This document shows, one piece after another, positions 1-11,112 of a DNA stretch of 23,067 nucleotides (position 1 is the first letter of the stretch; each line of letters begins with the position of its first letter). The notes beneath the pieces are model-generated. The model was given only the letters and a program-made list of their open reading frames with translations, searched no databases and was not told the DNA's origin. The DNA lies in contig RWJK01001929.1 of assembly GCA_004335835.1 (NCBI GenBank), positions 1-23,067 on the forward strand, in the 5' to 3' direction. The position numbers and the translations under genes are program-made. This DNA is from Scenedesmus sp. ARA3. Its lineage: Eukaryota; Chlorophyta; Chlorophyceae; Sphaeropleales; Scenedesmaceae.

Positions 1-606
1 ATCATATGTTCCAGTGCGTGCATGCACACGTGCCCGCCACACTGCCCTACTAGCCACCGCCGGGTCATGACATGAACACAAGCGACACACGCGGCGATGC
101 CGAGGCAGCCTCGGCCGAGCATGGCGCCCAGTATGCACCTCAAGCATAGCGGAACCCAAGCAATGTCTCGCCACTTCCTATGCAGCAGCCAACCACACAC
201 AACATACAACAAGCTGAAGTAACCAAGCTCGCAACAGCTACTTGTCGCGTTGCTTACGCTGCGTACTACAAGGGTGGCGGCAAGCACCGGCCCCCTTCTG
301 TCAAGGCAGCAGCCAAAAACACGGTAATCACAAGCCAACAACAACAACATGTGGCACTGCTCAAGCCACATACTACAAGGGTGCCAACGACGAATTGGCT
401 TTTTGTGATGGCTTTGGTGAGCCCCCACCTCCCACAAATGATGCTGCCGTGTTTGAGGAGGCATTTCAGGACACAACACAACACACTACACAGAGCGCTG
501 TTCAACACACGCCAGAAAAACCACACACACAAACCAGTGCACTCAAGCTGCTGCAGTGATGCCATGCACAGAGCTTGCCGTAGATGCATTCGTCAGTTCC
601 CTCAGC
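1..606. other. 3' flank of gene A, no gene recognised
   Basis: This stretch follows the stop codon of the large minus-strand gene. Open frames on both strands are short, overlap one another and have no recognisable domain. A short motif (TACTACAAGGGTG) occurs twice, near 264 and 369, the only internal repeat I noticed. It probably holds the 3' UTR of gene A and intergenic DNA. I saw no TGTAA-type poly(A) signal in the minus orientation. Confidence 0.5.
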
Positions 607-1516
607 CTAGCTGCAGGCTGCGCTGCTATCCTCCCACTTGCACTGCTGCCAGCGCTCAATGATCGGCAAGCTGGCCTGCCCAAACAGCCAGATGCTGTAG
701 CACGCCATGCCTGCAGCAGCCGCAGCAGCGCCCACCGACAGCAGCGCGCGCAGCAGCAGCACCTGCTGCCGTGCCAGGCGCCGCCGCTGCCGCCGCCGCT
801 CCTGGCGCTGCTGCCTGCGCAGGCCAGCCGCCGGCTCCAGCACGCCGTGCTGCTGCTGCAGGAGATAGCCAGTAGATGATGTGAAGGAGCCATCCTGCAC
901 GCCACATGGTGCTGTAGCTGAAGCCGCAGACTTGTATCTCTCGCCGTCCCCAGCTGCTGCTGCTGCTGCGTCCTCGCGCATTACTGCAGATTCTGCGCTG
1001 CCGCCACCAGCTGTGTTACAGCTGGGCGCTGCCATGGCCATGTGCAGCAGCAGCAGCGCCAGCAGCAGCGCCTCAAACCAGGCTGGCCTGGCTGCCATTG
1101 CCCCCACTATGTGCTGCGGCTGCAGCCCCGGCAGCAGCGACGGCAGGAAGCACAAGCAGTACGCCAGCACCAGCAGCAGCAGCAGCTGCCCAAGGCCTTG
1201 CTCAATGCGTGACACCACTGCCAGCGCTGCCGCAGTGGATGAAGCAGCAGCAGCGGCCTGCGCTGCCTCCGATCTATACCGCGCTGCAGCCATCTCAGAT
1301 GATGATGATGATGATAAAGTCAAAGCATGAGCAATAGGCATCGGCTGTCCTTCTGCTGCTGCAGCATCTGCATCAGCTGCGCACTCTGCTGCTGCGTTAC
1401 AGTCATCCCCGGAGCCTGCATTTGCAGTGACACCTGGTTCCTCAGAGCTGCCAGCCAGGCTGCTGCTGCTGCTGCTGCCAAGCAGCGCCTGCTGCACCAG
1501 CGACGGCTGCTGCTTT

Positions 1517-1547
<31 letters not shown>

Positions 1548-1994
1548 CAGTAGGTGGTGCTCCAGCACTTGTAGTCAGATCAGCAGCGCTGCTGCCGCCA
1601 GTCCCAACACTGTCAGGGAGCACTGTAGGTGCAGCTGGCGGCAGCAGCGGGACGCTGCTGCTGCTGGTGGTTCTTTGCTCCTCAATAGCAGCTGCCATTG
1701 ACAGAGAGGTGTCTCTTGCTGCATAGCTGCTGCCCTCGCTGACAACCATATGCTGCTGCTGCAGCAGGCCGCGCAGCAGATCAGACGAGTGACGTGGCAG
1801 CATTGCCTGCCGCTGTTCAAAGCTGAGCCGCTGCTGCCGCTCGCCGCTCAGCCGCTGCTGCCGCTCGCTGCTTGCGCGCTGCTGCTGCTGCTCTCGGCTG
1901 AAGCCGCGCCGCTGCTGCTGGTCGATGCTTGCGCGCTGCTGCTTGTCGCAGCTGGGGCACCGCTGCTGATCAAGGCTGGACCTGTGGTGATGCG

Positions 1995-2051
<57 letters not shown>

Positions 2052-2065
2052 CCAGGCTGGACCTG

Positions 2066-2113
<48 letters not shown>

Positions 2114-5100
2114 ATATCACAACTGGGGCGTGTTTGTTGGGCTGCTGGCTTCAGGGCCCAGGCTGCCTGTTGGCGGTCAGCTGCAGCACCAGCAGCCTCA
2201 GCTGCCGCAACAGCTGCGCCTCCTGCTGTGCCCCTCTCTTCACCCGCCTGTTGCTGCTGCTGTTGTGGCTGTCCCAGCTGCTGCTGCTGCCGCTGCTTCT
2301 GCCCCTGCTCCAGCTGTTGCAGCTGCTGCTGCGGCAGCCTGGCCTGCGCGAAGAGGCCCGACTGCAGCACTGCCACCTTGGCCTTGGGCAGGGGCGCAGG
2401 CGCAAACAGCCCTGCCTGCAGAGCAGTGATGCGCTGCTGCTGCTGCTGCTGTCCATGGCTGAGTGCAGCATCGCAGCTGGCGCTGCCGCCATATAGCAGG
2501 CTCTTTGTCGCAGCGCTGCTGCTGCTGCTGCTGAAGACGCTAGCTGCAGCGTGGCTGCTGCAGCCAGCTGAGAACCTGCCACTGCCAGTGTGATGTATGT
2601 TGTGTGTGGCTTTGCCAGTAGTGCCAACGACAAAGCTTGTCCCTCCAGGAAATGAGATTTCTGCAGGACCTGGGGTGAAGTTTCCTGCAGCAGCGCCAGC
2701 AGCACTGCCTGCCGCCCACTGCTGGTAGCTACCCAGCTGCTGCTGCTGGCTGCTGCTGCCAGGCTCTGACCAGCCCCGCTGCCGAGCCTGCAGCAGCAGC
2801 TGCTGCTGCTGGAGTTGCTGCTGCTGCTGTTGCAGCAGCAGTAGCTGCGACAAGGCCTGCAGGCTTGTCTGCTCAGGGTTTGACCGACGACCAGGCAGCA
2901 GCTGCTGCTGCTGCTGCTGCTGCTGGGGTGCAGTTGCTGCAAGGCCTTGAGGGAGGCCAGCTGCTAAGCCTTGCAACAGCAGCAGCTGCTGAGGTGCTGC
3001 CAAGCAGTAGCTGCTGCTGCTGCTGCTGCAGCAACTGCTGCGCATTGGCTGGCTCTGCCACTCCTGCCAAACCCGAGGTGACAGCTGTTGCTGGCATTGG
3101 CGGCGGTGTGGATTCCTGAGCTGCTGCTGTTGCCGTGCCACTTGCAGCACCAGCAGCAGCAGCAGGTGCAGCACTAGACGCAAAAACTGCACCAGGCACA
3201 GCAGTGCTGCCAGCAGGTCCATACACAGACCCTGCTGCTACCGCTGCTGCTGCTGCTGCTGAAGCTCGACCAGGTGGCGCCACCCCAATGCTGTTGCTGC
3301 CGCGCGCGCTGTTAGAGCCACTCGCCTGCGTGTCAAAGCTGCTGGTGCCTGCGCTGCTGCTGCTGCCGCGCTCTGACTCCTCATGCAGCGTATGCAGCTG
3401 CCACGCGCGCTGCCACAGCGTACGCTGTCGGTGCCGCCGCTGCGCACTCTGCGCCCAAGACAGCGCAGAATATAACACCCCTAGTGGCCAGCTCACACTG
3501 CGGCGCGGAGCATGGTGCCTACCAGATGCTCCACCAGCTCCGTTGCTGCCGTCTGCGCGGCCAGACAGCCGCCGCCGGCGGCGCTGCTGCCGCTGCTGCG
3601 CCTGCATGGACGCCCTGCCAGCAGCAGCAGCACTGCCAGATGCTCCACCCGCGACAGCACTGCTGCTGCTGCTGCTGAATGCAAAGCCCCCGCTGCTGCT
3701 GCTGCCAGGCCCGCCGATGCCGCTGCTAGCTGGCGAGCAGCTGTCAATGCTGCGCCGGCGGCCGCTAGCTGCTGCTTCTGCTGTTGCTGCTGACCGGGCC
3801 TGTGCCATGCCCCTGCTCAGCTCTGCTGCACTACTAAATGATGAGCAGCGGGTCACACCAGTGACAGCACCGGACGCATCCAGCCGCTGCTGCAGCAGCA
3901 CACCTGCGTTGCTGCTGCCTGTACCAAAACCGGCTGAGCCGCTGGCAGCACTTCCAGCAGCAGTAGCAGCAGGTATATTGTTGCCGGATGACGTGGCAGG
4001 GCTGTCCGAGGCTTTCGGATCAGCGGGTGCCGGCCTGATCCAGCCGGACGCTGGTCCAAGGTTTGCTGATCCGATCTGCTTCAGGTACTCCGGAGTTATG
4101 CAATCAGGGTCGATCGGCTGCGGCGGCTGGTAGGCGCCTGTTGATTGCTGCTGCTGCTGCTGCTGCTGCTGCAGGTGCGTGTAGAGCTGCCCTGCTGGGT
4201 ACAAGTCCAGGCCACCCTGCCAGCAGTGCTGCAGCAGCAGCGACATCGTCACCCACCTGCAGCAGCACAGCACAGGCACACGCAGCAAACAACCTGAGTG
4301 TTGGGTGAAGCAGCACCCACAGCACACACTCACATGTTAAATACAGAGCGCTGGCAGAGGCCACAGAAGATACATATATACAGACTGAAGCTTCACAGCA
4401 GCCTCACAGCAGCCTAACAGAAGCCACATCACTCACATGTGGTGCAGCTGCAGCACGTCAAACCACACGCAGTACTAGCAGCGGCCTTGAGGACCCACAA
4501 AGTGCCTCATGCCTGACGAAACACTACCCAAGCCTCTCACTCACATGTGGTGCAGCTGCAGCGTGTCCATCACCTCGCCCAGCCGCCGCATGTACATGCC
4601 GCTGTCCCAAAGATATTCAAATATTGAACATAAAAACATGTTATCTAGATGTACATACAAACATACATACATACATACATACATACATACATACATACAT
4701 ACATACATACATACATACATACATACATACATACATACATGGCCTCTCACTCACATGTGGTGCAGCTGCAGTGTGTCCATCACCTCCCCCAGCCGCCGCA
4801 TGTACATGCCGCTGTCCCACGCGGCCTCGCTGCGCTGCTGCTGCTGCTGCTGGCTCAACAATGATGAGTCTCTGCCCTCGCTGCTGCCGCGCGCATTCAC
4901 AATGCGCCCAAACCACGCCTCAAAATGCCCCGCAAAAGCCCACGGCACACAGACTACAAGGTACTGTAAGTCAGAAGCAAGCTCCAGCATATGGCGAGTC
5001 CAGGCTGCTGTGAAGGCAGCAGCCAAATGCGCTTCAGCAGTAGAGCGCCGCTCTAGCTTTGGTAGAGCTGCTGCTGCTGCTACGGCCGCGGCAGCAGCAG

Positions 5101-7371
5101 CAGCAGCAGGCAAGGCGTCGCCACTAACCAATGTGCTGGGAGTGGCGCCTGCTGCGGCGTGGATCGCTCCGTCAACACCAGCTGCTGCTGCACCTGTTGA
5201 TGTGCCTGCATTGCTGGCCCCTGCTGCGTCTAGGTCTGCTTCCGCTGCTGCTGCTGCGTTGCTGCTGCTGCTGGCATGTGCCGAACTGCCAGCAGCAGAT
5301 GCAGCCGCATCAGCAGCACCTGCAGCTGATGCAGCCTGCTGAGACGCAGGTGCCTGCAAGCCCATCTTCGCCCACAGGTCGTCAAACAAGCCAGAAGTGT
5401 TCCAGCTGCCACGAGCGCCTGCTGCCCTCGCTGCTGCTGCTGCTGCATCCCCGCCGCTCGCTGCTGCTGCAGCAGCTGCTGCTCTGCTCCAGATGCCCTC
5501 ATCTAGGCTCAGCCGCGTGCGCGTGCGCTGCGCACGATCGACTTCATTATGCACATGCATCGCGCAGCGATCCAGAGACAATGACTTTCGGCTGCCAGGG
5601 GCGTTACTAGCAGCTCGCGCTGCTGCCTCGGCCGCCGCGTCCGCGCGCGCTGCTGCTGCTGCTGCCAGCTTGGCATGTGCTGCTGCTGCTGCTGCTGCTG
5701 CGTGCTGTGTCCCTGGTGTAGCTGCTGTGCCATCCGATCCAGATGCTGATGCCACGTCATCATCTCCCTCTAGCAGCATCAGCCCTGCCATCTGTGCTGC
5801 TGTTGCAGCAGCGTCAGCAGTACAGATCGACAGGTCATCATCGTCCGCAAGCGTCTCCCTGCCTGCGCTGCTATCCGCTGCTGCTGCTAGTGTTGCTGTG
5901 TGTATCGTATACAGCCCGCCACCAACCACCGCACCTGCCGCCCCTATTGTTGGCCCCATACTGCTGCTGCTGCTGCCTGCGCGCGGCGCCAGCCGCCGGC
6001 CCAGCTGGTCCCGGTCAACGCCGGTCAAACTTGACCGGTTCAGATTCGCCGCCAGGTCAGCGCTGGCCTCCTCAGCTGCAGCTGCTGCTGCTGCCGCCTG
6101 CTCATCCCAAGAGGGGTGGGCCTGCTGAGCTGTCAAATGCCCGCTGAGAGACAGCATCAATGCATCAGTGTCAGACCTCCGCCGGTCTTTGCCACGGCCC
6201 GCAACAGCAGCAGCAGCAGCAGCAGCGGCAGTAGCTGGACCAACCAGCAGCCGCGGCGACCTGATCCCACCAAGCTCTGGAGCATCACCTCCCCAGCGCT
6301 GCACGACAGCTGGCCGGCCAGATATGTGCAGCGCCGTGCTGCATCGCCGCGTGTCCTGCTGCTGCTGATGCATCGGCCGCCCGCGGCGGCCACTTGCGCT
6401 GCCGCTGTGGCGCTGCTGCTGCTGCTGCTTGTTCTGCCGGCCTGGCTGCGGGCTGCCAGGGCTGCCCAACCCCCCAAACCCGTCTCCCGCTGCTGCTGCT
6501 GCTGTTCCGGCAACAGACGATCCACCAGGGTACCCCCCTTCGCTATCCCCCAGGTACCCTCCCAGCTTGCTGCTGACTGTGTGCAGCGTGCTGGCGCTGC
6601 TGTTGCTGCCGAAGAGCAGCGACACATATTCCGGGTGTGCTGCTGACCTAGGCAGCATCTCGTGCTCCACAAGCATACTGAAGAGCCCACAGAATTCATC
6701 TGCTGCTGAGGAGGGCATTGTGAGCAGCTGGGTAGCTGGCCCCACCCTGCCGTTGTCTACCAGCATGACCATGATGGAGTTGAGCTCATCTGATGAAGTG
6801 AGGGCCGGCGGCAGCTGCAGCCTGCGTTGGGGAGAGAATCAGCATCAAGCAAGACATATACAGCAGTCTGAGCTGAGCAATGGATGTGAGTGCGGCGGCT
6901 GAAGCCAGCAGTACAATGAAGTTGTGAAGAAGGCGAGCCAGGGGTCCCTTGTCGACCAGCATGACCATGATGAAGTTGAGCTCATCGCTTGAGGTGAGGG
7001 CCGGCGGCAGCTGCAGCCTGCATTGCATTGAAGCAGGCGCGGCGGAAGGACGATCAGCCGGACAGGACAGCAACAGACATCCATGCATAACGTGGGCGTG
7101 GGCGGGAGCTGCAGCCTGGATGGAGGGCAACAGTAGAAAGCACTAGACAGCTGCCACGCGACTCACTTGACGGTGGTGGTGCCGCAGATGTCAATGTCTA
7201 CGACTTGCAGCAGCGTCTCCCCGTGGCATACGTGCAGGCTCAGCCCACTCAGCGGCCAGCAGGGCACGCGCGTCTGGCAGCGCTTGCCGCGCAGCCATTC
7301 CGCTGGCGCGATGTTGACTGCAAACTCAACGGGCCCGGCATCACACGCCAGGCAGGGCGGCCTGCAGTAAC

Positions 7372-7407
<36 letters not shown>

Positions 7408-7492
7408 GCTATGAGTGCGGTGCTGCAAGCGTGCGGCGCGATGTTGACAGCAAACTCAACGGGCCCTGCATCCACGCCAGGCAGGGCGGCCT

Positions 7493-7534
<42 letters not shown>

Positions 7535-7754
7535 GCAGAAGCAGCAGAAGCAGCAGCAGTGTTATGAGCGTGATGCTGCAGATGTGTGGCGCGATGTTTA
7601 CCGCAAACTCGATGGAGCCGGCATCACACGCCAGGCAGAGCGGCCAGCAGCAGCAGCAGCAGCAGTGTGACGAGTTTGATGCTGCAGATGTGTGGCGCGA
7701 TGTTGACCGCACACTCGACGGAGCCGGCGTCACATGCCAGGCAGGGTGGCCTGC

Positions 7755-7794
<40 letters not shown>

Positions 7795-9079
7795 GGTTTC
7801 AGGCGCCGTGCTGTAGACATGCTGTGGACGCAGCTGGCACGGTTTTGCATTCTGGCGATTGTGCATGTGCGCCGTGTGGCATGCCGTGCGGCATGCCTGC
7901 ATCTGCGTGCAACATCGGACCGGCTGCTCCGACTGCCGGCAATGGTTTGCTCGTCTGCAGCAACGCTTGAAACCAGCTGTGACACAGGCCCAACTGCAAA
8001 GCAGCGGCAAGCAGGGTGCCCCTAAGCAACAGCTCCGTCAATCACATTGCAGCCTGTGAACACAGAGGACCCAACCGAACCAAAGGCGAGCCGCTGCTGC
8101 TCTGGCATGTATCAAGCAGCCTCACTCACCACACCCAGCCTATCTCGACGTCCTCGTTGCTGCTGCTGGCAGCCGCCGCTGCGTTGCTGCTGCTGGTGCT
8201 GATGTTGCTTGCTGAGCGGTGGAATCTGGCGTCTGCCAGGCCCAGGCCAGCTGCAGTGCTGCTGCTGCTGCTGGCACGCAGCGCCTCAGCAGCAGCAGCA
8301 ACACTACCTCCACCACCACCACCACCACCACCACCAGGAGCCGCAGCTGCTGGTGTGGCTGAGTAGGGGTATCTTGACAGCGAAGAAACTGCGCTCATAG
8401 CACGGTGCTGCACGTACCCGGCATCAAGAGAGGCGTGCCGTGCTGGCTGCCTGTGCTGCCACAGGCCGCTGCTGGCAGCACTGGTGGAGCTGCGTGAGGC
8501 CAGGTGCTGCTGCAGCGCTGCTGCTGCTGCTGTAGTGTCACTGCTGCTGCTGCTGAAGCTGTGCGGCAGCGTTCCTGTAAGCAGCTGCTGCTGCTGGGGC
8601 GCCTGTGTGGCATCAGCGTTTGATGCATGTGTTGCCTGTGCTGACAGTGGCACCGCACCCTGGACAGCTGTGATGCTGCTGACACCACCAGCAGCTCCTG
8701 GCAGCTGCTGCTGCTGCTGGCCAGACAGTGGCGTGCCTTGCTGGGATGCTCCTGCAAGCATCATCTGCTGCTGCAGCGCTGCCTGCTGTTGACCAAGCGG
8801 GCTGCAGCTGGCAGTAGGCTGCTGTTTGGCAGCTGCCCGCACCATCTTAGGCGCACCGGGCCGCTCAAACGTGAACAGCTGGCTGTCATCATTATCATCA
8901 TACTGTAGCTCAGCTGCGCTGCTTGGGGGTGGGACAACAGGCAGGTCATCATCCTCGTCATCAGCAGTTGCTGCTGCTGCTGTGCTGCTGTTGACCGCTG
9001 CAGAGGAAGAAGCAGGCTGGTCCGCTACCTTTGAGAGGTCCTTGCTCGACCTGGTCTTCAAGCGCTCGATCCACCCCAT
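607..9079 (-). CDS. Large multi-exon Gln/Ala/Ser-rich protein with C-terminal hydrophobic segments (gene A)
   Basis: Not recognised. Exons chosen by splice site and phase, 5' to 3': 9079-8130, 7361-7167, 6821-4755 and 4256-607. The junctions keep frame: TG|G gives Trp, AA|G gives Lys, AT|G gives Met. The first exon encodes MGWIERLKTRSSKDLSKVAD, then acidic and low-complexity sequence. The more conserved-looking core is exon 2 plus the start of exon 3 (VEFAVNIAPAEW, VDIDICGTTTVK, DELNSIMVMLVDN) and the end of exon 3 (LASDLQYLVVCVPWAFAGHF). Exon 4 opens with WVTMSLLLQHCW and becomes Gln-rich. The C-terminus has hydrophobic stretches near 1128-1190, 1030-1080 and 668-770, suggesting membrane anchoring. 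Exon 4 needs a frame change between about 2880 and 3060; the exon lengths total 1 modulo 3, so a 1-nt assembly error or an unseen small intron is likely. An extra upstream exon (9087-9180) is possible. Function unknown. Confidence 0.6.
668..1190 (-). other. C-terminal hydrophobic (possible transmembrane) segments of gene A
   Basis: Translated on the minus strand, three hydrophobic stretches lie near the C-terminus: GQLLLLLVLAYCLCFLPSLL, FEALLLALLLLHMAMAA, and a longer one ending in YSIWLFGQASLPII. A highly basic segment (RRQQRQERRRQRRRLARQQ) directly precedes the last one. The pattern fits a tail-embedded membrane protein with a cytosolic basic flank. This is inferred from hydropathy by eye only. 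Confidence 0.5.
1790..2113 (-). repeat. Coding polyglutamine runs and R-x-S-type peptide repeats in gene A
   Basis: Two CAG-sense arrays, about 1995-2050 and 2066-2113, encode long Gln runs broken by HRSSLEQQ and HHHRSSLDQQ. Toward the C-terminus they continue as degenerate repeats: RASIDQQ, RGFSREQQ, RASSERQQ, RLSGERQQ, RLSFEQ. The recurring Arg-x-Ser core next to Gln and acidic residues resembles basophilic kinase sites, but that reading is inference. Confidence 0.8.
4334..4830 (-). repeat. Four tandem copies of the exon-3 donor edge of gene A
   Basis: The end of exon 3 (peptide LGEVMDTLQLHH, then AT|GTGAGT) is repeated in the following intron. Donor-like ends occur at 4755 (used in the model), 4545, 4437 and 4334, each reading CAT|GTGAGTG on the minus strand. 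The 4545 copy matches the exon for about 70 nt, the 4437 copy for about 20 nt, and the last mainly at the donor. An ACAT tetranucleotide array separates the first two copies. Confidence 0.85.
4661..4740. repeat. (ACAT)n microsatellite, about 20 units
   Basis: An uninterrupted ACAT/ATGT tetranucleotide array of about 80 bp, preceded by a degenerate start (GTACATACAA). It lies in intron 3 of gene A between two copies of the exon-3 donor edge. Confidence 0.97.
6735..7117 (-). repeat. Three copies of the exon-3 acceptor and start in intron 2 of gene A
   Basis: The acceptor and exon start (GCAG|GCTGCAGCTGCCGCC, peptide LQLPPALTSSDELN) begins at 6821 in the modelled exon. It recurs at 7017 with about 80 nt of exon-like sequence (DELNFIMVMLVDKG) and at 7115 as a truncated copy of about 20 nt. 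Spacing is 196 and 98 bp. The 7017 copy stays open for many codons, so it could serve as an alternative exon start, but I see no good donor after it. Confidence 0.85.
7309..7795 (-). repeat. Four tandem copies of the exon-2 acceptor and start, with (CTG)n, in gene A intron 1
   Basis: Exon-like starts occur at 7361 (modelled exon), 7490, 7644 and 7750. Each carries about 55-65 nt encoding variants of VEFAVNIAP, and each sits just downstream (minus sense) of a CTG array such as 7374-7406. After NIAP the copies leave the exon sequence and run into the next CTG array. Units are 106-154 bp. The coding-like part is well conserved, so the copies are either recent or constrained. Confidence 0.9.
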
Positions 9080-9086
9080 GCCTCAC

Positions 9087-9180
9087 CTGCAGGCCTGGTT
9101 GTTGTGCAGCAGCAGCAGTAGAATCGGGTCGCCACAGGGGTTGTCCAGGTGATGTCGTAATGCATCCAATACGTCTAGTA
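9087..9180 (-). other. Candidate upstream exon, possibly of gene A
   Basis: On the minus strand the segment has an acceptor (GCATGTCAG) and a strong donor (CTGCAG|GTGAGG). The middle frame is open and protein-like: LDVLDALRHHLDNP followed by a short Leu run and HNNQAC. It ends in phase 2. That phase would fit a splice to the AG|G TCG within gene A codons 11-12, but the intron would be only 36 nt, which is implausibly short. It may belong to an alternative transcript or another gene. Confidence 0.3.
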
Positions 9181-10603
9181 CTGACATGCAAACGAGATGT
9201 AAGAAGCATGGCAGCGACGGCGTCCTGCAACGACACCACTGGAGAGCAAACAGTTCGGCCACCACTCACCGACACAGATCGCCCTAGAAGCCAGTGTTCA
9301 ACACGTAAACAACGAAACCAAGCAGAACGAACCAACACATCTACTGTTTCCGCTAAAAGGTCGGAGAACGAACACTAACCAGCAGAACGCAGTGGGGATT
9401 AAGGCAGTCGCACAGACACTTGTTTACGATAGACCCCACAGATTCCGCAGCGCATAACCACAGTGCAGCAATCTATTTCACAGCAAGCTTGATCGAACCG
9501 GACTGCGGGCTCCCAGCCATGCTCACCTTGGTGACTGAAACTCAGCACCAGCCCACCCAGCAGCTGACACCAGCAGCAGATGTATCACAACTATCGCAGA
9601 AGCAGCGATGAGGAGGCAACAGCTGCGTGGATGGTTACTTTTAGTTCAAATGTAGTCAATGGCTATGGCGCTAACACGAGTTGCCAGTGAGTTTTTGACA
9701 TGCCAAATCAAAACAGCGGCAGCAGGCTGCAGCGCCAGCCAGCAGCTTTCAGCCAGCAGGAGCCCACAGTGTGACACAGCACCACATGACATGGCCACCC
9801 ATCCATGCCCCACCACCACCAGCTTAATATATCTCTTATTCGAAAAATGGCAACATACAGCGCTTTGCCGCGGGCCACATGCATCAGCGGCAAAGATAAC
9901 AGGATAACAGCAGACGTCCAGAATATAGCTCACGCCAGAGCCACCCATGCGCCTCAACACTTGCACACATTATCGGTTTTGCCAAGACAAGCGTATAACT
10001 GTGGCAACTTGTTGCGGGTCAGCTCGCAGGGGAGGCGTAGGTGGCTTTTCGTGCTACTGACGACGAAACAATCAACGGTGAAAGCCTGTTCAACATAAGC
10101 AGAGCATCGGTGATCATGTGTACGTGATGATCACCAGCCCTCCTATGTTGGCACAGGGGTTACTGCGCTTGAACAGCATATGTGGTTACCAATCCGCGCT
10201 TAGCAGGCCGCAAGACGCAGCATCGCCACGTATCACACAGAGTCAAGGTTTTCTTTGATGTTGAAGGACATTTAGCGGAAGATTTCAGCCTATCCCTCTT
10301 TCACACCAGCGGGGGCTGAGCTCAAGCCAGGACACACTTGAGTTGCGCCTTTCAGGTGGACACCCTGAATACGCCCTGTAGTGAGAATTCATCCTTCAGA
10401 TGGTGTCCAAGACTATCAACGGTGTCAACCACCATACTGGCATCAGCGCTGTGAAGATAATTGCTCAAATAGCGGCAGACAGGCACTCGCTAGATTCCGG
10501 GCCAAAGACAGTAGCAATGGCACGTATGACGGTCAAAAGTAAGATAATCACAATTATATCGACCAACTCGTCGTTGGCCTCGCAAATCAGCTGCTGATTG
10601 CAG
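9181..10603. other. Intergenic region between genes A and B
   Basis: No frame here looks coding and CAG/CTG content is much lower than elsewhere. It should hold the promoter of gene A and the 3' UTR of gene B, both on the minus strand. A perfect 9-bp inverted repeat lies at 10109-10135. Nothing else was recognised. Confidence 0.5.
10109..10135. other. Perfect inverted repeat, 9-bp arms, 9-nt loop
   Basis: GGTGATCAT and ATGATCACC are exact reverse complements separated by GTGTACGTG. It lies about 470 bp beyond the stop codon of gene B. There is no T-run and no evidence of function. Confidence 0.8.
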
Positions 10604-11080
10604 TCAGTCTGCACACCGCCCTGGCACGTCACCACACTGCTCTTTCAAAACAGCTGCCACATACTGCTGCACACCAGACACCTCAGCGTCGGCAGCCACG
10701 TGCCCTACCTCCTGCTGCTGTGCAGACGTCACATGCAGCTCATGGAACGGCACTACTGCCACTCGCCAGCCAGCGCCCTTCAGCAGTGCCAACTGCCGCT
10801 TGGCAGAGCCCGTTGCAAAGGCCATCAGGCTGCGCTTTGCGTGGCCCAGTGCGGAGGTGCCTTGCAGGAAACAGCCACTGCTGCGGCTCAGCTGCTGCGC
10901 CAGCTGATTTACAGCAGCCTCGTGGCTGCCGCTGCTGCTGCTGCTGCTGCTGCTCCAGCCGCCAGGCGCCTCAGGCCCATTCGCCAGGTCACCAGGCCCC
11001 AGCAGCTGCAGCACCAGCCACTCATCCGAGCCTGCTGTTGGCAGCACGCCGCCCATCAAACCATCAACACATGCCTCACC

Positions 11081-11112
<32 letters not shown>

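Noticed and set aside
1750..2496. Long plus-strand Leu-rich frame (248 aa) opposite gene A.
   Set aside because: It is the complement of CAG-coded Gln/Ser/Ala repeats in gene A; the Leu runs come only from CTG arrays.
4509..5342. Plus-strand frame containing repeated YIHT peptides.
   Set aside because: It is produced by translating the ACAT microsatellite and the reverse strand of gene A exon 3.
7376..7792. Regular CAG arrays with spacers, resembling a CRISPR-like repeat-spacer layout.
   Set aside because: The repeats are trinucleotide arrays of unequal length and the spacers are copies of one exon edge. The window is eukaryotic.
9646..9966. Minus-strand 106-aa frame in the A-B intergenic region.
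   Set aside because: No domain, no repeat or codon bias like the neighbouring genes, and an overlapping plus-strand frame of similar length.
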